The translations under genes were made by a program, and so were the position numbers. A stretch of DNA of 64,000 bases from Porphyra umbilicalis (taxonomy: Eukaryota; Rhodophyta; Bangiophyceae; Bangiales; Bangiaceae): positions 1 through 64,000 of the forward strand of contig KV918808.1 of the NCBI GenBank assembly GCA_002049455.2. The letters are read 5' to 3'. The notes beneath the pieces are model-generated. The model saw nothing but the letters and a program-made list of their open reading frames with translations, did no database searches and had not been told where the DNA came from. This document shows, one piece after another, positions 53,160-64,000 of the stretch; positions within the stretch are counted from its first letter, which is position 1, and each line of letters opens with the position of its first letter.

Positions 53160-54470
53160 TGACACCGTGCACCGCCATCGTCGCGTCGAACATGATGTAA
53201 CATACCAACGGCAGCGCAACCGAGAACCTGTGCATCGGCGGCAGCGCCAGTGAGTCCTCGTGCATACACATCACCACCGCCGTCTGTGGCGGCGGGACTA
53301 CTCCCGTCTTGCTCAAGCACCCGACCACCGTCGCCGCCTCTGCCGTCTTGGCCATGTCCTTCACAACGAGTGTCGTGTCGATATTGAGTAACTATACCAA
53401 CGGCAGCATTACCACGAGCTCGTGCGTGAACCGCAGCACGGGCGCGTTCTTGTGGTTGCACCTCATCACCGTCACCATTGTCGCGTCCGTACTGTGCAAC
53501 AACACCAACAAGAGCACCACCACGAGCGCAGGCGTCAACGGCTGCACCATCGAGTCCCCGTGCCTCCACTCCGTCACTGGCATCATGTTCGGGTCCCTCT
53601 TGAGCGACAACAACAACCGCAGCACCACCACGAGCGCGTGCATCAATGGCTGTATGATGAGGTCCGGGTACCTTCACTGCACAACCGCAATCCTTGCCGT
53701 GTTCACCTTTGGCAGCACAGCCACCGGGAGCACTAGCACGAGCGCGTGCATAAACGCTTGCACAACCACTTCTCAGTGCATCCACTGCATCACCTCCGCG
53801 ATTTCCACGATCATCTTGAGCAGACACACCATCGGCAGCACCAGCACCAGCATGTGCATCGACGCGTGCACCTTCAAGTCCGCGTACCGCCAATTCACCA
53901 CCACCACCATCGTCGGGTTCATCTTGAGCGACCACCTCATCGGCACCACCAGCAGGAGCGCGTGCATCAACGCGTGCACCACCCAGTCCGCGTACTGCCG
54001 CTGCACCATCGCCACCATCTTCGGGTCCATCTTGAGCAACCACACCAACGGCACCACGACCACTAGCGCGTGCATCAATGCCTGCACCCCCAAGTCCGCG
54101 TACCGCCGCTGCTTTATCGCCGCCATCGTTGCGTCCATCTTGAGCAACCACACCCACGGGCGCACCAGCACGAGCGCGTGCGTCAATGCGCGCACGACCA
54201 AGTCCGCGTTCTGACGCTGCACCATTGGTACCATCGTCGCGTCCATCTCGAGCAGCCGCACAAGCGGCAGCACCTTCACGATTGCGGGCATCAACGCTTA
54301 CACCAACGCGTCCTCGTGCCTCACCTGCGTTCCCGCCGCCATTGTCGTGTCCATCTCGAGCAACCACACCACCGGCAGCACCAGCAGCAGTACCGCCGCC
54401 AGGCCCCCATGCGTCGCCGATCACCCCACGAGGGACGATTCTTGAACGCCCCTGAGGGGAACTTCTGAGC
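53160..54470. repeat. 108 bp minisatellite
   Basis: About eleven units of 108 bp (for example starts at 53943 and 54051). The plus frame (53309-54214) is a 36-residue Thr/Ser/Asn-rich repeat with regular Cys (SACINAC...RC) and repeated N-x-T/S. The minus frame (54472-53150, 440 codons) is a Gly/Ala/Asp-rich repeat with VVAQDG and GARVDAR blocks, faintly like ankyrin spacing. A third frame is also open. I cannot decide which, if any, is translated. Confidence 0.75.
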
Positions 54471-54520
54471 ACGAGATGCGCATCAGTCCGACACTCGTTT
54501 TCGACGCCGGCAGCTGGGCC

Positions 54521-56787
54521 TCATTCGTTGCGATATTCGATCCCACAACCCCCATCCCCGACACTGTCACTATCTTGACGGCGTCTCATTGCTCCACTGC
54601 TGTTGCCCTTGCGATTGCCGTAATGCGCACTGTTGTTTCCGGAACCGTCTTCGTCATCCGTCAAGTCATTTAGCGCTTCTTCGCCGTCGGCGACCTCGTC
54701 CTCAGAGAGGTCATAGCCGTTCAACAGCTCCTCGCCGGGATCCTGCTGCAAAAGAATCGTTCCACCGAGTCAGTGGGCTTCCACGATGCGTCGAACCAGG
54801 CCGCGCAAGCGCCGAGGGGCATGGGCCCTTTGCCATTGGGGCCCATTGTCACGACGTAGCAGGTCTGGTGCTGCTTGCGGTTTTGCCGAATGCCGCAAGT
54901 ACACTTGTGCCAGCAGGTGGTCCGCCGTGTGAGCAATCTTTCCTCCAGGAATCGCCACACGGCGCACGGGAAAACGCATCCGCAGGCACCCGTTGACACG
55001 CATCCGCATTCCGAGTCAGTCCCTGGTACGTAGGTGGGTTTGACGAATCGCAGCACTCAACAACCGGAAGAGGCCGTCCACAACGTCAAAGTCGACTTGC
55101 GCGGCGCTTCTGGTCTCGCAGGTGATGATCAGCACAACTGCGGCGCCATGAACGGGAGCTGCATCAAGACCGGTCACGGTCTGCACGACAGAGAAAGCGA
55201 CCAAATGGAGTTGGCGCACAACCAAGCCCGACCATCCCCGACCGCTGTACACTGGCATGATGATCGCGCCCCCCCTGAACACAAGGCAGTCGCGTTACAC
55301 TTTAACCGCCCGGTTGACGATCAGGTAGACATCAGTCAAGGCGTCCTTCACGTCCTCTGCGTCTAGCGCGGAGAGAACGCGGACGCCACCGTGCACTCCA
55401 CCGCTGTCAGCCCAGTACAAAATCCACAGCAGCATGCCATCCATCATGCGCTTGGACATGTCCTCGCCCTCTGCCAGCGACCCGACATCCGCTGTTGACA
55501 GCTGGAGCCGCCTTTGGGCGCGCTCCGGAAAGAAAAACAGCGGCACGACAGGTTCCACTGCTCTCGGCAGAGCGTTCAGGCCATCGCTTGCTCCAGCCGC
55601 CATTGGCAAAGACGGCGCACCATGCGGCGTTGGCGGCGCAAAAGTTGTTACCGTTGCGACCGACTGCGGGTCCCCATCGTGGCTGGTCGTGTGGCGGCGG
55701 CCCTTCGCAGGAGTTGGGAGTGGCCGCGCAGGCGGCCGCCGGCGAGCGCGCGACGCAGCCGGTGCATTGCACTTGGTTGCACGAGGCAAGGCCCTAGCGT
55801 TGAGGATCGGAGCAGGAGGCAGGGCGACAGATGGGGCGGGCCACGGGGCTGGGCGGGAGGCAAGAGGGGGGGAGCGCTGCACCCCCCAAAGCACTGGCCC
55901 TTGAATGCGTGAGACGCCAGTGCCTGCCTCACAAGGAAGCTTGCGGCCGAAGTGTCGGCAGGACTCGGCGGACCACCGCCGTCGTTCTGCAATATCCTTT
56001 CAGCTGAAGCAAATAGCGAATCAATGGCCTCCACGTCGCCACAGCCCCCACGGCACTGACTCAGGATCTGCATCCGTTTGAGGCTCGGAAGATGGTCAGG
56101 TCCCGCGAGTTCCAAGGCCGAGAGAAGCATCCGCAGGTGCAAGGCTGTAAGGTCGCCCACTCGACCAGTCAAAACGCGCCGCACATCGTTGATGATGGCG
56201 ATCACTTCTGATCCAGACTGGGTCCGGTCGCCACAGGGTGCCGGCGCATACGACCGGGTGGGCCGGACGGCCGGCTGGCGATTGCGTCGCGGTGGCGTCG
56301 CGCCGCACGCGCTGACCCGACCGCTGCCGCTCAGGCCTCGTGAAGGATGATGTCCCCCGACAGCGGCTGAGGCACTGTCCGCAGCCGATTCGAGCCGCGA
56401 CCCGCCACCATCCCCGCGTCGAACAGCGTGTTAGCGGCCGCCGAGTCGATTGAGGCCCGTGTCGGCCGTGCCGCGGCCTCTCTCGCGACCGCCGCCGCGA
56501 CCTCGAACATGGCCACGACCTGCCACGGGCGCAATTTCGCGACCGGTGCCGAGGAAAGTCAATGCGGCCCGTGCCGCAGTGTGCTCGGCCCGTCGCGCCG
56601 CCGCAACCGCACCTCGCTCGACCGCATGCGCCGCAATGACAGCCCGGGCGGCTTTCTCAGCCACCCGAGCAGCTTCTGCATTCATGGCCTCCGCCTGTTT
56701 CCGGGCGCGCGCCACTTGACGACGCTGGTTGCGACTCAATTCGCCCGGAATAGGCCCAAGGGGCTCTGAGGCATCGCGCTCATCCAT
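54521..56787 (-). pseudogene. Decayed gene, possibly Ulp1/C48 protease-like
   Basis: From about 56787: a helical Ala/Arg/Glu segment (EAARVAEKAARAVIAAHA), then an RGG-type tract (GRGHVRGRGGGRERGRG), TAA at 56431-56433, and in the same frame a leucine-rich block (LTALHLRMLLSALEL) that could be a degenerate SAP motif. A frame change near 55890 leads to DMSKRMMDGMLLWILYW. TAA at 55295-55297 is followed in frame by AIIMPVYSGRGWSGLVV, which resembles the I-x-P-x-N...HW-x-L-V-V core of Ulp1 proteases with the His replaced. Then follow a Cys-rich stretch (near 55000-54850) and an acidic tail (EEALNDLTDDEDGSG). Ulp1-like domains are carried by several eukaryotic transposon groups. The protease identity is tentative. 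Confidence 0.35.
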
Positions 56788-56829
56788 AGTCAGCTGTCAA
56801 GAGGACAGAGACAATCGGAAGTGGTCCAA

Positions 56830-57300
56830 GAAGACCGCCCACCCGGCGTGGCGGCCACTCGTCAATCCCAGCGGTTGGCCCAAGATAGAGAGACACAGTC
56901 CGCGGTACCACAACAGCGCGCTCGCCCGCGTGGGCAATCGGCAGAAGTTTCAAAAGCACCCACCGGTGGGGTGGCGAGCGAAAATCGAACAGTCACGCCG
57001 GCCCGCTTCGCGTGCCGGCGACGTGCACAGCCAGTGGTTGGCCTAAGAAAAGAGACACAGCCCGCGGCTCCACCCAGTCCCACTTGCCCTAATGGGCGAT
57101 TGGTAACGGTCCCACGAGCATCCACCGTCGGGGTATCGAGTGAGAAAACACAGTGAAGACCGCCCACCTGGCGCGGCGGCCACTGCAATAAACCAGCGGG
57201 TGGCCCCAACAAGAGGGGCACAGCCCGCGGCTTCACGGACACCCGATCGCCCGTAGGGGCGGTCGGTCGCGGTCTGGCCCACACCCTCTGGCGGGGTAGC
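56830..57300. repeat. Tandem repeat of about 165 bp, three copies
   Basis: Copies begin near 56833, 56995 and 57160. Each has a [AT]GACCGCCCACC-like start, a CAGCGG[TG]TGGCC block and GACACAGCCCGCGG. Copies differ by small indels. Confidence 0.65.
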
Positions 57301-59081
57301 GGGCCTCTCATCACAAGGGTGTGCCCACAAAAAAAAGCAAAGGGGGGAAAGGGGGAAGCGGGGGGCGCAACAACGAAAGGGGATGGAGAAGTGGGAAATA
57401 AGAACAAGAGAGGAGGGGATGGAGAAATGAGTCGTGAAGGAGAATGAGTGGTGGTGCAGACAAGGTGACGGCACGACTGTGACGGCGCTTGTCGGTGGCG
57501 GCGACTGGGTGTGGCGGTCTCTGAATGCAGTGCGTGCCGCGACTGTGCTCGCCAGAGGGTACTGTGCGTGCCGCAACCGGGCGTGGCAGTCCGTGGGGAG
57601 CGGGCCACGACCTGGCGTGACCGGGGCAGCCGCGCGTGTGCCTGAGACGCCGTTCTCGCCCCGTCACACACCGGATACATGCGGTACCCCGATCTAGGCA
57701 CGGCGTGGAGGGCGCGGCGTTCGATCTGGGGTCACCTGTCGGCCGCGGCCGGGTGAACCCGTCCCGCAACGGATACGTGCGGAACCCGAATCTGGGCGCG
57801 GCGTGGAGGGCGCGGCGTCCGATTTGAGATCACCCGTCGGCCGGGGCCCGCTGAATTGGAAGCTGTGCAATCTCCAACAGTATTGTCAGTCAATGCACAG
57901 ACAGTTCCACGCATGAAATCAAGTACTGGTCATCGAAGACTACAGAACTGTACGACCTTGACGCATGCAGCACGTACTGGATCCTCGGCCTCGCCCGACC
58001 GGCCCGCTGGACTAGAGTATATGGGCTTCTTTCGCCATCATGTGCTTCCAATTTTCGTGATAAGTACTACACGCAACGGAAAATATGTAAATTTATGGTC
58101 GTCGCGAACGGCATGTCCCGCCGGAGAGCGGCAGCCTGCGTCGCTCTCGCGCTGTATCCGGCTTATCCAGGATAAATGTGCCTGCTCAGGAGATCACCTG
58201 CGGTGCAGCTCCGCCCAGCGCCGTCTGCATCCAACCTGTCCGCTGTGTGCGCTGTGTGCGTACATCCTCTCTTGGACTGATCTCCAACGTGTTTCGTGGC
58301 ACTCTCTTTCTTTCTCCTCAGAGTACTGCGGGTTGACTGAGGACCTGTTACGGTTGCACGGAGACCTACTTTCACTGAGACTCTGTTGCGCTTGAGAAAA
58401 CACACACGTTGACTGATGTACTATCGCGGATGCGGAGCTCACACCTGGACTGAGACGACGGGACGCTTTTGCGAGGAAAAACGTTGAACGAGAAGGCATC
58501 TTGCGCGTCGAGTTGATGCCGAGTAGCGGGGCTGATGAAGCTCCTGATGCTCCGCCGCCATCCCCAGGTGTCAGTGGTGCCCTATTCACTAGTGGCTGGA
58601 CTGCACATGGAGTACGTTGACCACTTGACTCGATAGCTTTGGGCCAATGGTATGAGAGAGAGGTGCTCTGCGATCTGTGACTATCGTACCACGAATCGCA
58701 CCGTGTCTAACCTGTACACATCGTCGTCGTACTCGTGCCTTCCTGTCCACGTGTTGCATATTTTGCTGTACCAGGATGACCTGATTGTTCTTTTTTCACG
58801 ATACGCGCAGGCCATGTTAAGGAAGACTTCCAATGGAACTGTGAGCCCCGGAACGAATGGAAGCACCGCCGACTCGCCCGAACACAATTGCCTCTCATGG
58901 CTGGCCCCCCTTGGACAACTGAAAGGCCCCAATAGAGACTGAACTCGCCCTCTCCGAGCAGTTAAGACCGAAGCGGTTGAGAAGCATGCGAACCACATTG
59001 ACTACACCACAAGTGGCTGGCCGGGCCATCAACGTGCTGTCAAAGTGGCTCTGAAGAAGGGTCTTCGTACTCGCTGTGTGG
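57301..59081. other. Intergenic, no supported gene
   Basis: No coding motif is recognised. It contains a purine-rich strand at 57330-57440, the 98 bp duplication at 57672, and otherwise unremarkable sequence. Confidence 0.4.
57672..57846. repeat. 98 bp direct duplication
   Basis: CGGATAC[AG]TGCGG begins two adjacent copies at 57672 and 57770. Shared blocks include GGCGTGGAGGGCGCGGCGT and TCACC[CT]GTCGGCCG. Confidence 0.8.
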
Positions 59082-60541
59082 TATTGCAGACCGCCCAATT
59101 TTGGCCGATCCGAACAGGAACACAAGCACAAGGGGGACGAAAACAAGAGTGCGAAGTACGGACTGACAGCCTTTAAGGACCAAATCACAGTACATCTCAG
59201 GCTCTATTTTTGGAAACATCTGAGTGAGAATAGAGCTGTCAGAGAATTGATGAACGGGGGGCTGCCCTGGCTCCCCTTCTACGGGTGATTTGGTCCGAAC
59301 ATGACTCGAAAAGATCTGAAGGTCGCACAAGGTGCACCGCACTATTGTCGCAGTGCACGTCTCTCAGGCCATTCTGCCTGGATCTGGCCTGTCTTGCCGA
59401 ACTTCGGGGCCCCGGAGCCCGCATCTGATGCGGATCCGAGGCGAAACGCCCGAGAAACGACGAGAAACAACGAGAAACGAAGGGAAGCGACGGGACTGCG
59501 AGGGGGCCCGAATGACCTGGGTCGGGCCGCAGCACACGCCGACTGTCGGAAGGGGACCCTCTTTACAGCTCCACACCTGCTGATTGGCTGGGACGCAAGA
59601 TCCTTGCACATTTAATTCGGTCGCTGATTGGCTGTCCGTTGCTGCTCGCGCGTTGTCGTCTTCGTCTTCGCCGCGCTGCTGTCCCCCCCCCCAAGTGGCG
59701 CAACAGTTGGGATCATTGCTCACGCCCCGGCAAAAGAGGGGGAAAGACTTCCCACGTAGCGGGAAAGTGACCAAAGGGGGAAGAAAAAGACGGCGCGTCT
59801 GCCTGTGTTGTTTTTGAGTGCGATCCAGTGCATGCGCAGATTTGACTCTTCACGCCCTCACACCCCCACCGCCACTGTCCACGCCGCTCGCCAGAACCCC
59901 CCGCTGAGCGTGAACCAGAATGCCCCATGTTTCCCAGACGCGCCTACATGGACGGCGGACACAAACAAGGGAGGGGGGGGGGCACATGGACGACTCAAGC
60001 AGAGAGTACAGGCTGATGACACACCATGTTCACCACCGATGTCGCGCGCTACAGGGAAGGGGCCAAAATTTACAACAAAAGCACACAGAGACAAGCAGCA
60101 CAGCATCAACGATCGCGCCTGCCGCCATGCAATGAGCACCCGTGCGCCCCCCCCCCCCGTCCCCGCCCCCCCCCGAAAAGAGAAGCGGACCCCCTGGAGT
60201 GTGCGCGAACGACGCATACCTCCGTGAGACACCCTGTCCCAGCAAAAGGGCGACAGCTGCCCGCGATCGGCGGAGCGACGGGGGCGCCGGCGATAGTGAC
60301 GGGCGGGGGCAAGCGAAGGGGGGGGGTGGGGTGGTGCGGCGCAGCTGTCGGCACGACGGCGGCCGGGTCCCCGACCGCCGGCTCTTGTACCGGCTCCAGA
60401 TTCAATTTAATTTACTCGCCGACTTGCTGTGAAACATGCCTGGATAAATGCGATATAAGTGCGCAGTGATCAAAAATGTTTGAAAACACATGAGCGCTTG
60501 TGTTCTTGTTCGGATCGGCCAAAATTGGGCGGTCTGCAATA
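59082..60541. repeat. 46 bp inverted repeat, arms 1.37 kb apart
   Basis: Arms 59082-59127 and 60496-60541 pair with one mismatch (TATTGCAGACCGCCCAATTT inward). The right arm overlaps the outer end of the gypsy LTR (60535). The interior has poly-G/poly-C tracts and a short ACGAGAAAC repeat near 59460, but no supported gene. It could be the termini of a non-autonomous DNA element. Confidence 0.65.
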
Positions 60542-60922
60542 TTAATAACGATAGTTCAATTACCAGTGTACTGAGACCGACCGTAGCCAAGCAATAATGA
60601 GAGTTCTATCGCCGTCGTGGCGAGGAAGAGAGACCTTTTGTTGAAGGGCATCCGATGGGGAGCCGGGTGGTGCCCACCACGGCGACTCCGGACCCACGGT
60701 GGTTTAATACAAACAACGGCACTGGTCGATCGACCATTCGATCAATCGATCGTAATGATTGCCGGCAAACAGATAGGACAGGCAAGCAAACAAGAAAGTG
60801 AGCAATGCGGAAGTAACTTCCCAAAGGGCGTGCCACAGGCCAATTCCCACAATACATGGGCTTTGGCCCGTCAAGGGGGCCACTCGTGGCCAATTGCCAA
60901 TTGGGAGCAGAGATATGCTACA
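60535..60922 (-). repeat. 3' LTR of a Ty3/gypsy element
   Basis: In element sense it begins TGTAGCATATCTCTGC and ends ...ATTAATATTGCA, 388 bp. It is the inverted relative of the solo LTR at 5602-5998. The pol remnant to its right has the same orientation, so this is the 3' LTR. The 5' LTR lies beyond the window. Confidence 0.8.
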
Positions 60923-62521
60923 TACCACCAACACGAGTTTCGAACCTTCCCGGTGAGATCCGAGAATGGTGGAACCCGATTGGGCCATCGCGGACTCTCA
61001 CGGGGCCGCGCGGGCGTAGCTGCCCGGGCGGCGGGAGTCGCGAAGGGGCGCCGATCCGTCCCGATCGGGGAGGGTTGCCGGTTCGCCGGCGTCTGCCGCG
61101 ACGGACCGATCACGCACGCGCGTGCGTGCGTGGCAGGCAGCTTGATCTGCTGGTCATATCGACGCTTGCGCGTAGGCGTCCCGGCGCGGGCGATTCCACG
61201 CGTGTGGGTACGTTGGTGTGGGGGCGGGCGCGGGGGCCAGGGTGACGACCCGTGTTCGCGGCGGCGCGTCGAGCAGCACGTGCTGGGGTGACCATCGTCG
61301 GTGCCGTGTGGCGCCAGCTTCGTCGGAGTTTCACTACCCCGGCGACAAGGCGAAAGCCGGGACGCAGGTTCGTGTTACCGAGGGGGGGGGGGGGGGGGGG
61401 GGGGGGTGCGTACCCTGCGGCCGGTTACCACCGTGTCTCGTGCGGGTCTGCGTTTGTCGGCACGGGGCCATCTCGTGTCATCTAGCTAGCGCACAGTTTG
61501 AGGCCTAACGGCAAAGCTTGAGTTGGGGCGCTCTACCGCGAGGTGGCCAACGGCGCGGTTAAGGACCCGGCGAGTGTGGGGGGGGGGGGGGGGGGAGCCG
61601 GGCGGCCGGGGGCGACGTGCCCGGCGGCGGCGGCGCGCCACGGCGGCAAGGGCGACAAGGGCGGCAAGGTCGGCAAGGGCGGCAAGGGCGGCAAGGCGCA
61701 AGGACGGCAAGGTCGGCAAGGGCGGCAAGGGCGGCAAGGCGCAAGGACGGCAAGGTCGGCAAGGGCGGCAAGGGCGGCAAGGCGCAAGGACGGCAAGGTC
61801 GGCAAGGTCGGAAGCGCGAGCGGCGCGCCCTGCGGCAAGGCACGAGGGCGGCAAGGCGGCACGTCCGGCGGTGCGAGCGGCGCGCCCGGTGGCCAAGCGC
61901 GGCGGCGGCAAGGGTGGCACGCCCGGCTAGGCGGACGGCGCGCCCGTTGGCCAAGCGCCGCGGCGGCAAGGGCGGCGGCGCCGGAAACTTTCCTTGCGGC
62001 GCGGGCGATATTTGCCTTGCGGCGAGGGTGACAACGGCTGGCGGCGCGGGCGACTTGCGTTGCGGTGAGGAAGAGGGTGGCAACGGCCGGCGACGTGGGC
62101 GATTCGCCTGGCGGCGCGGTTGATCACAGCCGTTGGCGCGGGCGATTCGCCTTGCGGCGCGGGCAAGGGCAGCAACGGCCGGCGACGCGGGCAGTTTGCC
62201 TTGCGGCTACGTACAGAGGCGGTAAGCGTGTATACCCAGGTACTAGCATGGTTGACCTTGCAGCGATGGCGGTGGACGGCGGCAACGCCAACGGCGAGGC
62301 GCACATGGCTCACGCCGTTGCGGGTGACGGACCCGATGTCGATCGGTCCACCGACTCGGAGATATATGTCAGCCTCAGTCTCGTGGCTCGTTCTACGCGC
62401 ACGTTGGCCCGACCGAGGTGGTCGATGGGATCTCGGTCATTGATGACAAGAGTCTGTACGACATTTGCGTCATCAACCGCGCTCGCGCGCACATTCGGCG
62501 TATCTACTTCGCAGTTTCCCG
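60923..62521 (-). other. Long 3' untranslated region of the gypsy element
   Basis: About 1.6 kb between the last gypsy ORF and its 3' LTR. It has G runs of 25 (61382-61406) and 18 (61578-61595), a 43 bp tandem repeat (61640-61825) and, at 62030-62220, degenerate copies of GGGCGATTCGCCTTGCGGCG. No gene is supported. Confidence 0.55.
61640..61825. repeat. 43 bp tandem repeat built of GGCAAGG words
   Basis: Units starting GCGCAAGGACGG recur at 61696, 61739 and 61782. Each unit is itself composed of 9 bp CGGCAAGGN subunits, showing two levels of expansion. Confidence 0.8.
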
Positions 62522-64000
62522 TCAGTCATTAAAGCGAGTTCGGAAGTGGCAGGCCAGCATGGCACATGGTGTGGGATTTGCATCCCTCGCATCCGTTGAT
62601 GAAAGTACTTGGTACTCGAAACGTGCGCGTATGGCGGTAGCGTACCTACTTGTGTTGGTCCATTGTGGTATGACCACGGTTGCTTCCTCTGTGGTCGTCA
62701 CTAAGCGTCGAAGGACTGAGTCCAAGTGCTGTACCGTGGGTACAAGAAACCGGTTGCGGAGCACTGGTACAGCGGGATCGCTCCCGATCAGTGCCGCCTG
62801 CGCGGATTTCGGCCACACATATGTGTACGGGCCATAAACACGGTTCAGCCGAGCGAAATGCCGCAAGGCAAGTTGAAGATCGTACGCAATGTTGCGCGTC
62901 ATGGACGGCAGAGTGGACTTGAGCCACGCGACAGGAATAACCTGCTTAATTGCGACGGCTGTACTTGACTCTGTCCACGAGACGTCGGCAAGGATAACTC
63001 CGTCACCGGTAACATGGACATGTTCGATAGTGGGTATCCACGTGGAGTCCATGACGATGTTGGCCACGGTTGTGAGCCCGGCCTGTCGGCGAGTTCGTCG
63101 CGTTGGCGTTTGCCACTCGTACCCCGGTATATACTTCTTCTTCTGTCAAAGGAAACCGCACCACCAGGTTGCGGGGGAGGTTCTTCAGGGGTTCCCAGGT
63201 GTCGTCCTTCGACCCGTACGCGAACCAGCGCACCTCAGCGCTATAGCTGTCACCCTTTTGGCGTAAGCCTAGGAGTTTGTCGATCACATACTCATCGGCA
63301 GTTGCGGGCGTGACTTTCGTTGGTCGAGACCATGTAGCAGGGGATGTGAAACCGTGTCCGTCGTCGTTGGACGAGAAGCTGGGGTGCCATTGTCTCTGCT
63401 AACACGTTTTTCGTCGCCGTCAATGTCAATGACAAATGTGGAGGCGTCCGCGTCTGCGTCAATGACCACGAAGGGTCCGATGGCTTTGCTTTGCAGCTTG
63501 TTTTGCCGATCGTGGTTGGTCGTGTATACGTAGTCGCCGGTCTTGACGTCTGCATGGCGGGTTGCGACCCGATGGTCGAAGTTACTTTTGTAACGTTGTT
63601 GCGTCTTACGCAAGGCCTCGACTACAATGGGGATCTGCTTGCGCAGGCGGGCCATGAACTCGCGTTTGCGAGCTAGGGGTGACCCGTCCTTGAGCGTTCC
63701 CTTATTGGTAAGCGGAGTGCCCGTGGGCAAGTTGCGAACCGTGAGGTTGGGGATCCGCCTTGGGATAACGAGCTCAAATGGGGCGATGCCCGTCGACCGA
63801 TGTGGTTGGATATTATACGCCATGGTGATTACCGGGAGTAGCTCATCCCATCGTGATGGGTCGTCGGCGACGTAGTGTCGCAGCTGAGTAGCCATGGTAC
63901 GGTTATACCGTTCAACTTGCTCATTGGTTTGGGGATGATACGCCGTGGTGCGAATTGTTTCAATGCCAAGCATTTGTATCACAGCGATGAAGAAGCTCGA
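62522..64000 (-). pseudogene. Ty3/gypsy (chromovirus) pol 3' end: integrase, chromodomain and an extra domain
   Basis: The frame enters from the right edge with the integrase C-half: TTAYHPQTNEQVERYNRT (catalytic Glu in VERYNR) and the GPF-type block near 63470 (KAIGPFVVIDADADAS). A frame change near 63380 leads to EYVIDKLLGLRQKG...WFAYGSKDDTWEPL, a chromodomain that in this group steers integration to chromatin marks. A second frame change near 63090 leads to a 180-codon block (63067-62522) I do not recognise, containing YVWPKSAQAALIG and TVVIPQW. The element continues beyond the window; the 3' LTR is at 60535-60922. Two frame changes make this copy defective. Confidence 0.8.

Noticed and set aside
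53150-54472. Ankyrin-repeat protein on the minus strand
   Set aside because: Only VVAQDG and GARVDAR loosely fit; the unit is 36 residues, the conserved TPLH core is absent and other frames are equally open.

Overview
This 64 kb window is nuclear DNA from a GC-rich eukaryote. The evidence is short GT-AG introns (one of 71 bp with a pyrimidine-rich acceptor), LTR retrotransposons, a JmjC gene, a U1-like zinc-finger gene, and many GC-rich minisatellites. The element mix (Crypton-like tyrosine recombinase, PIF/Harbinger with a separate Myb/trihelix-like ORF1, TNP2-like transposase, copia, chromodomain Ty3/gypsy) resembles fungus-like protists or fungi such as oomycetes, plasmodiophorids or chytrids. 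I cannot name the organism. The window is almost entirely a graveyard of mobile elements. The best candidates for intact genes are the tyrosine recombinase at 656-2073 and the zinc-finger gene at 19583-20545.

Layout, left half. 0.65-4.6 kb: a spliced tyrosine recombinase followed on the same strand by a decayed RecQ helicase. 5.6-6.0 kb: a solo gypsy-type LTR. 8.4-9.3 kb: GC-rich degenerate repeats. 9.5-10.5 kb: an open Tc1/mariner-like transposase with altered catalytic residues. 12.1-13.6 kb: a 1.5 kb palindrome with matching 440 bp arms around poly-C/poly-G. 13.6-19.3 kb: no convincing gene, ending in a 33 bp minisatellite. 19.6-20.5 kb: the zinc-finger gene. 20.7-26.6 kb: a complete but decayed copia element ('family 2') with 398 bp LTRs and an array of hairpins 3' of pol. 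26.6-27.3 kb: the deleted 5' end of a second copia family ('family 1').

Layout, right half. 27.6-34.2 kb: a decayed PIF/Harbinger element with convergent ORF1 and transposase, 60 bp and 99 bp minisatellites, and a striking density of GCGGCCGC. 36.8-40.2 kb: a decayed TNP2-like transposase gene interrupted by a 670 bp MITE. 40.7-53.1 kb: a JmjC gene split by a tandem family-1 copia array (LTR-internal-LTR-internal-LTR, 10.2 kb) bounded by a 5 bp target duplication. 53.2-54.5 kb: a 108 bp minisatellite. 54.5-56.8 kb: a decayed gene, possibly Ulp1-like. 56.8-57.9 kb: tandem repeats. 60.5-64 kb: the 3' end of a chromodomain gypsy element that runs off the right edge.

Three signals stand out. First, the copia array records an LTR-LTR unequal crossover: the middle LTR is a mosaic of the two outer ones. 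Second, both array copies of the polyprotein are broken only by TAG codons (five, at shared positions), with no frameshift and no TAA or TGA; at least two of these sit at conserved tryptophans. Third, all copia elements here have a primer-binding site matching the anticodon arm of initiator tRNA-Met, as in Drosophila copia, rather than the tRNA 3' end.
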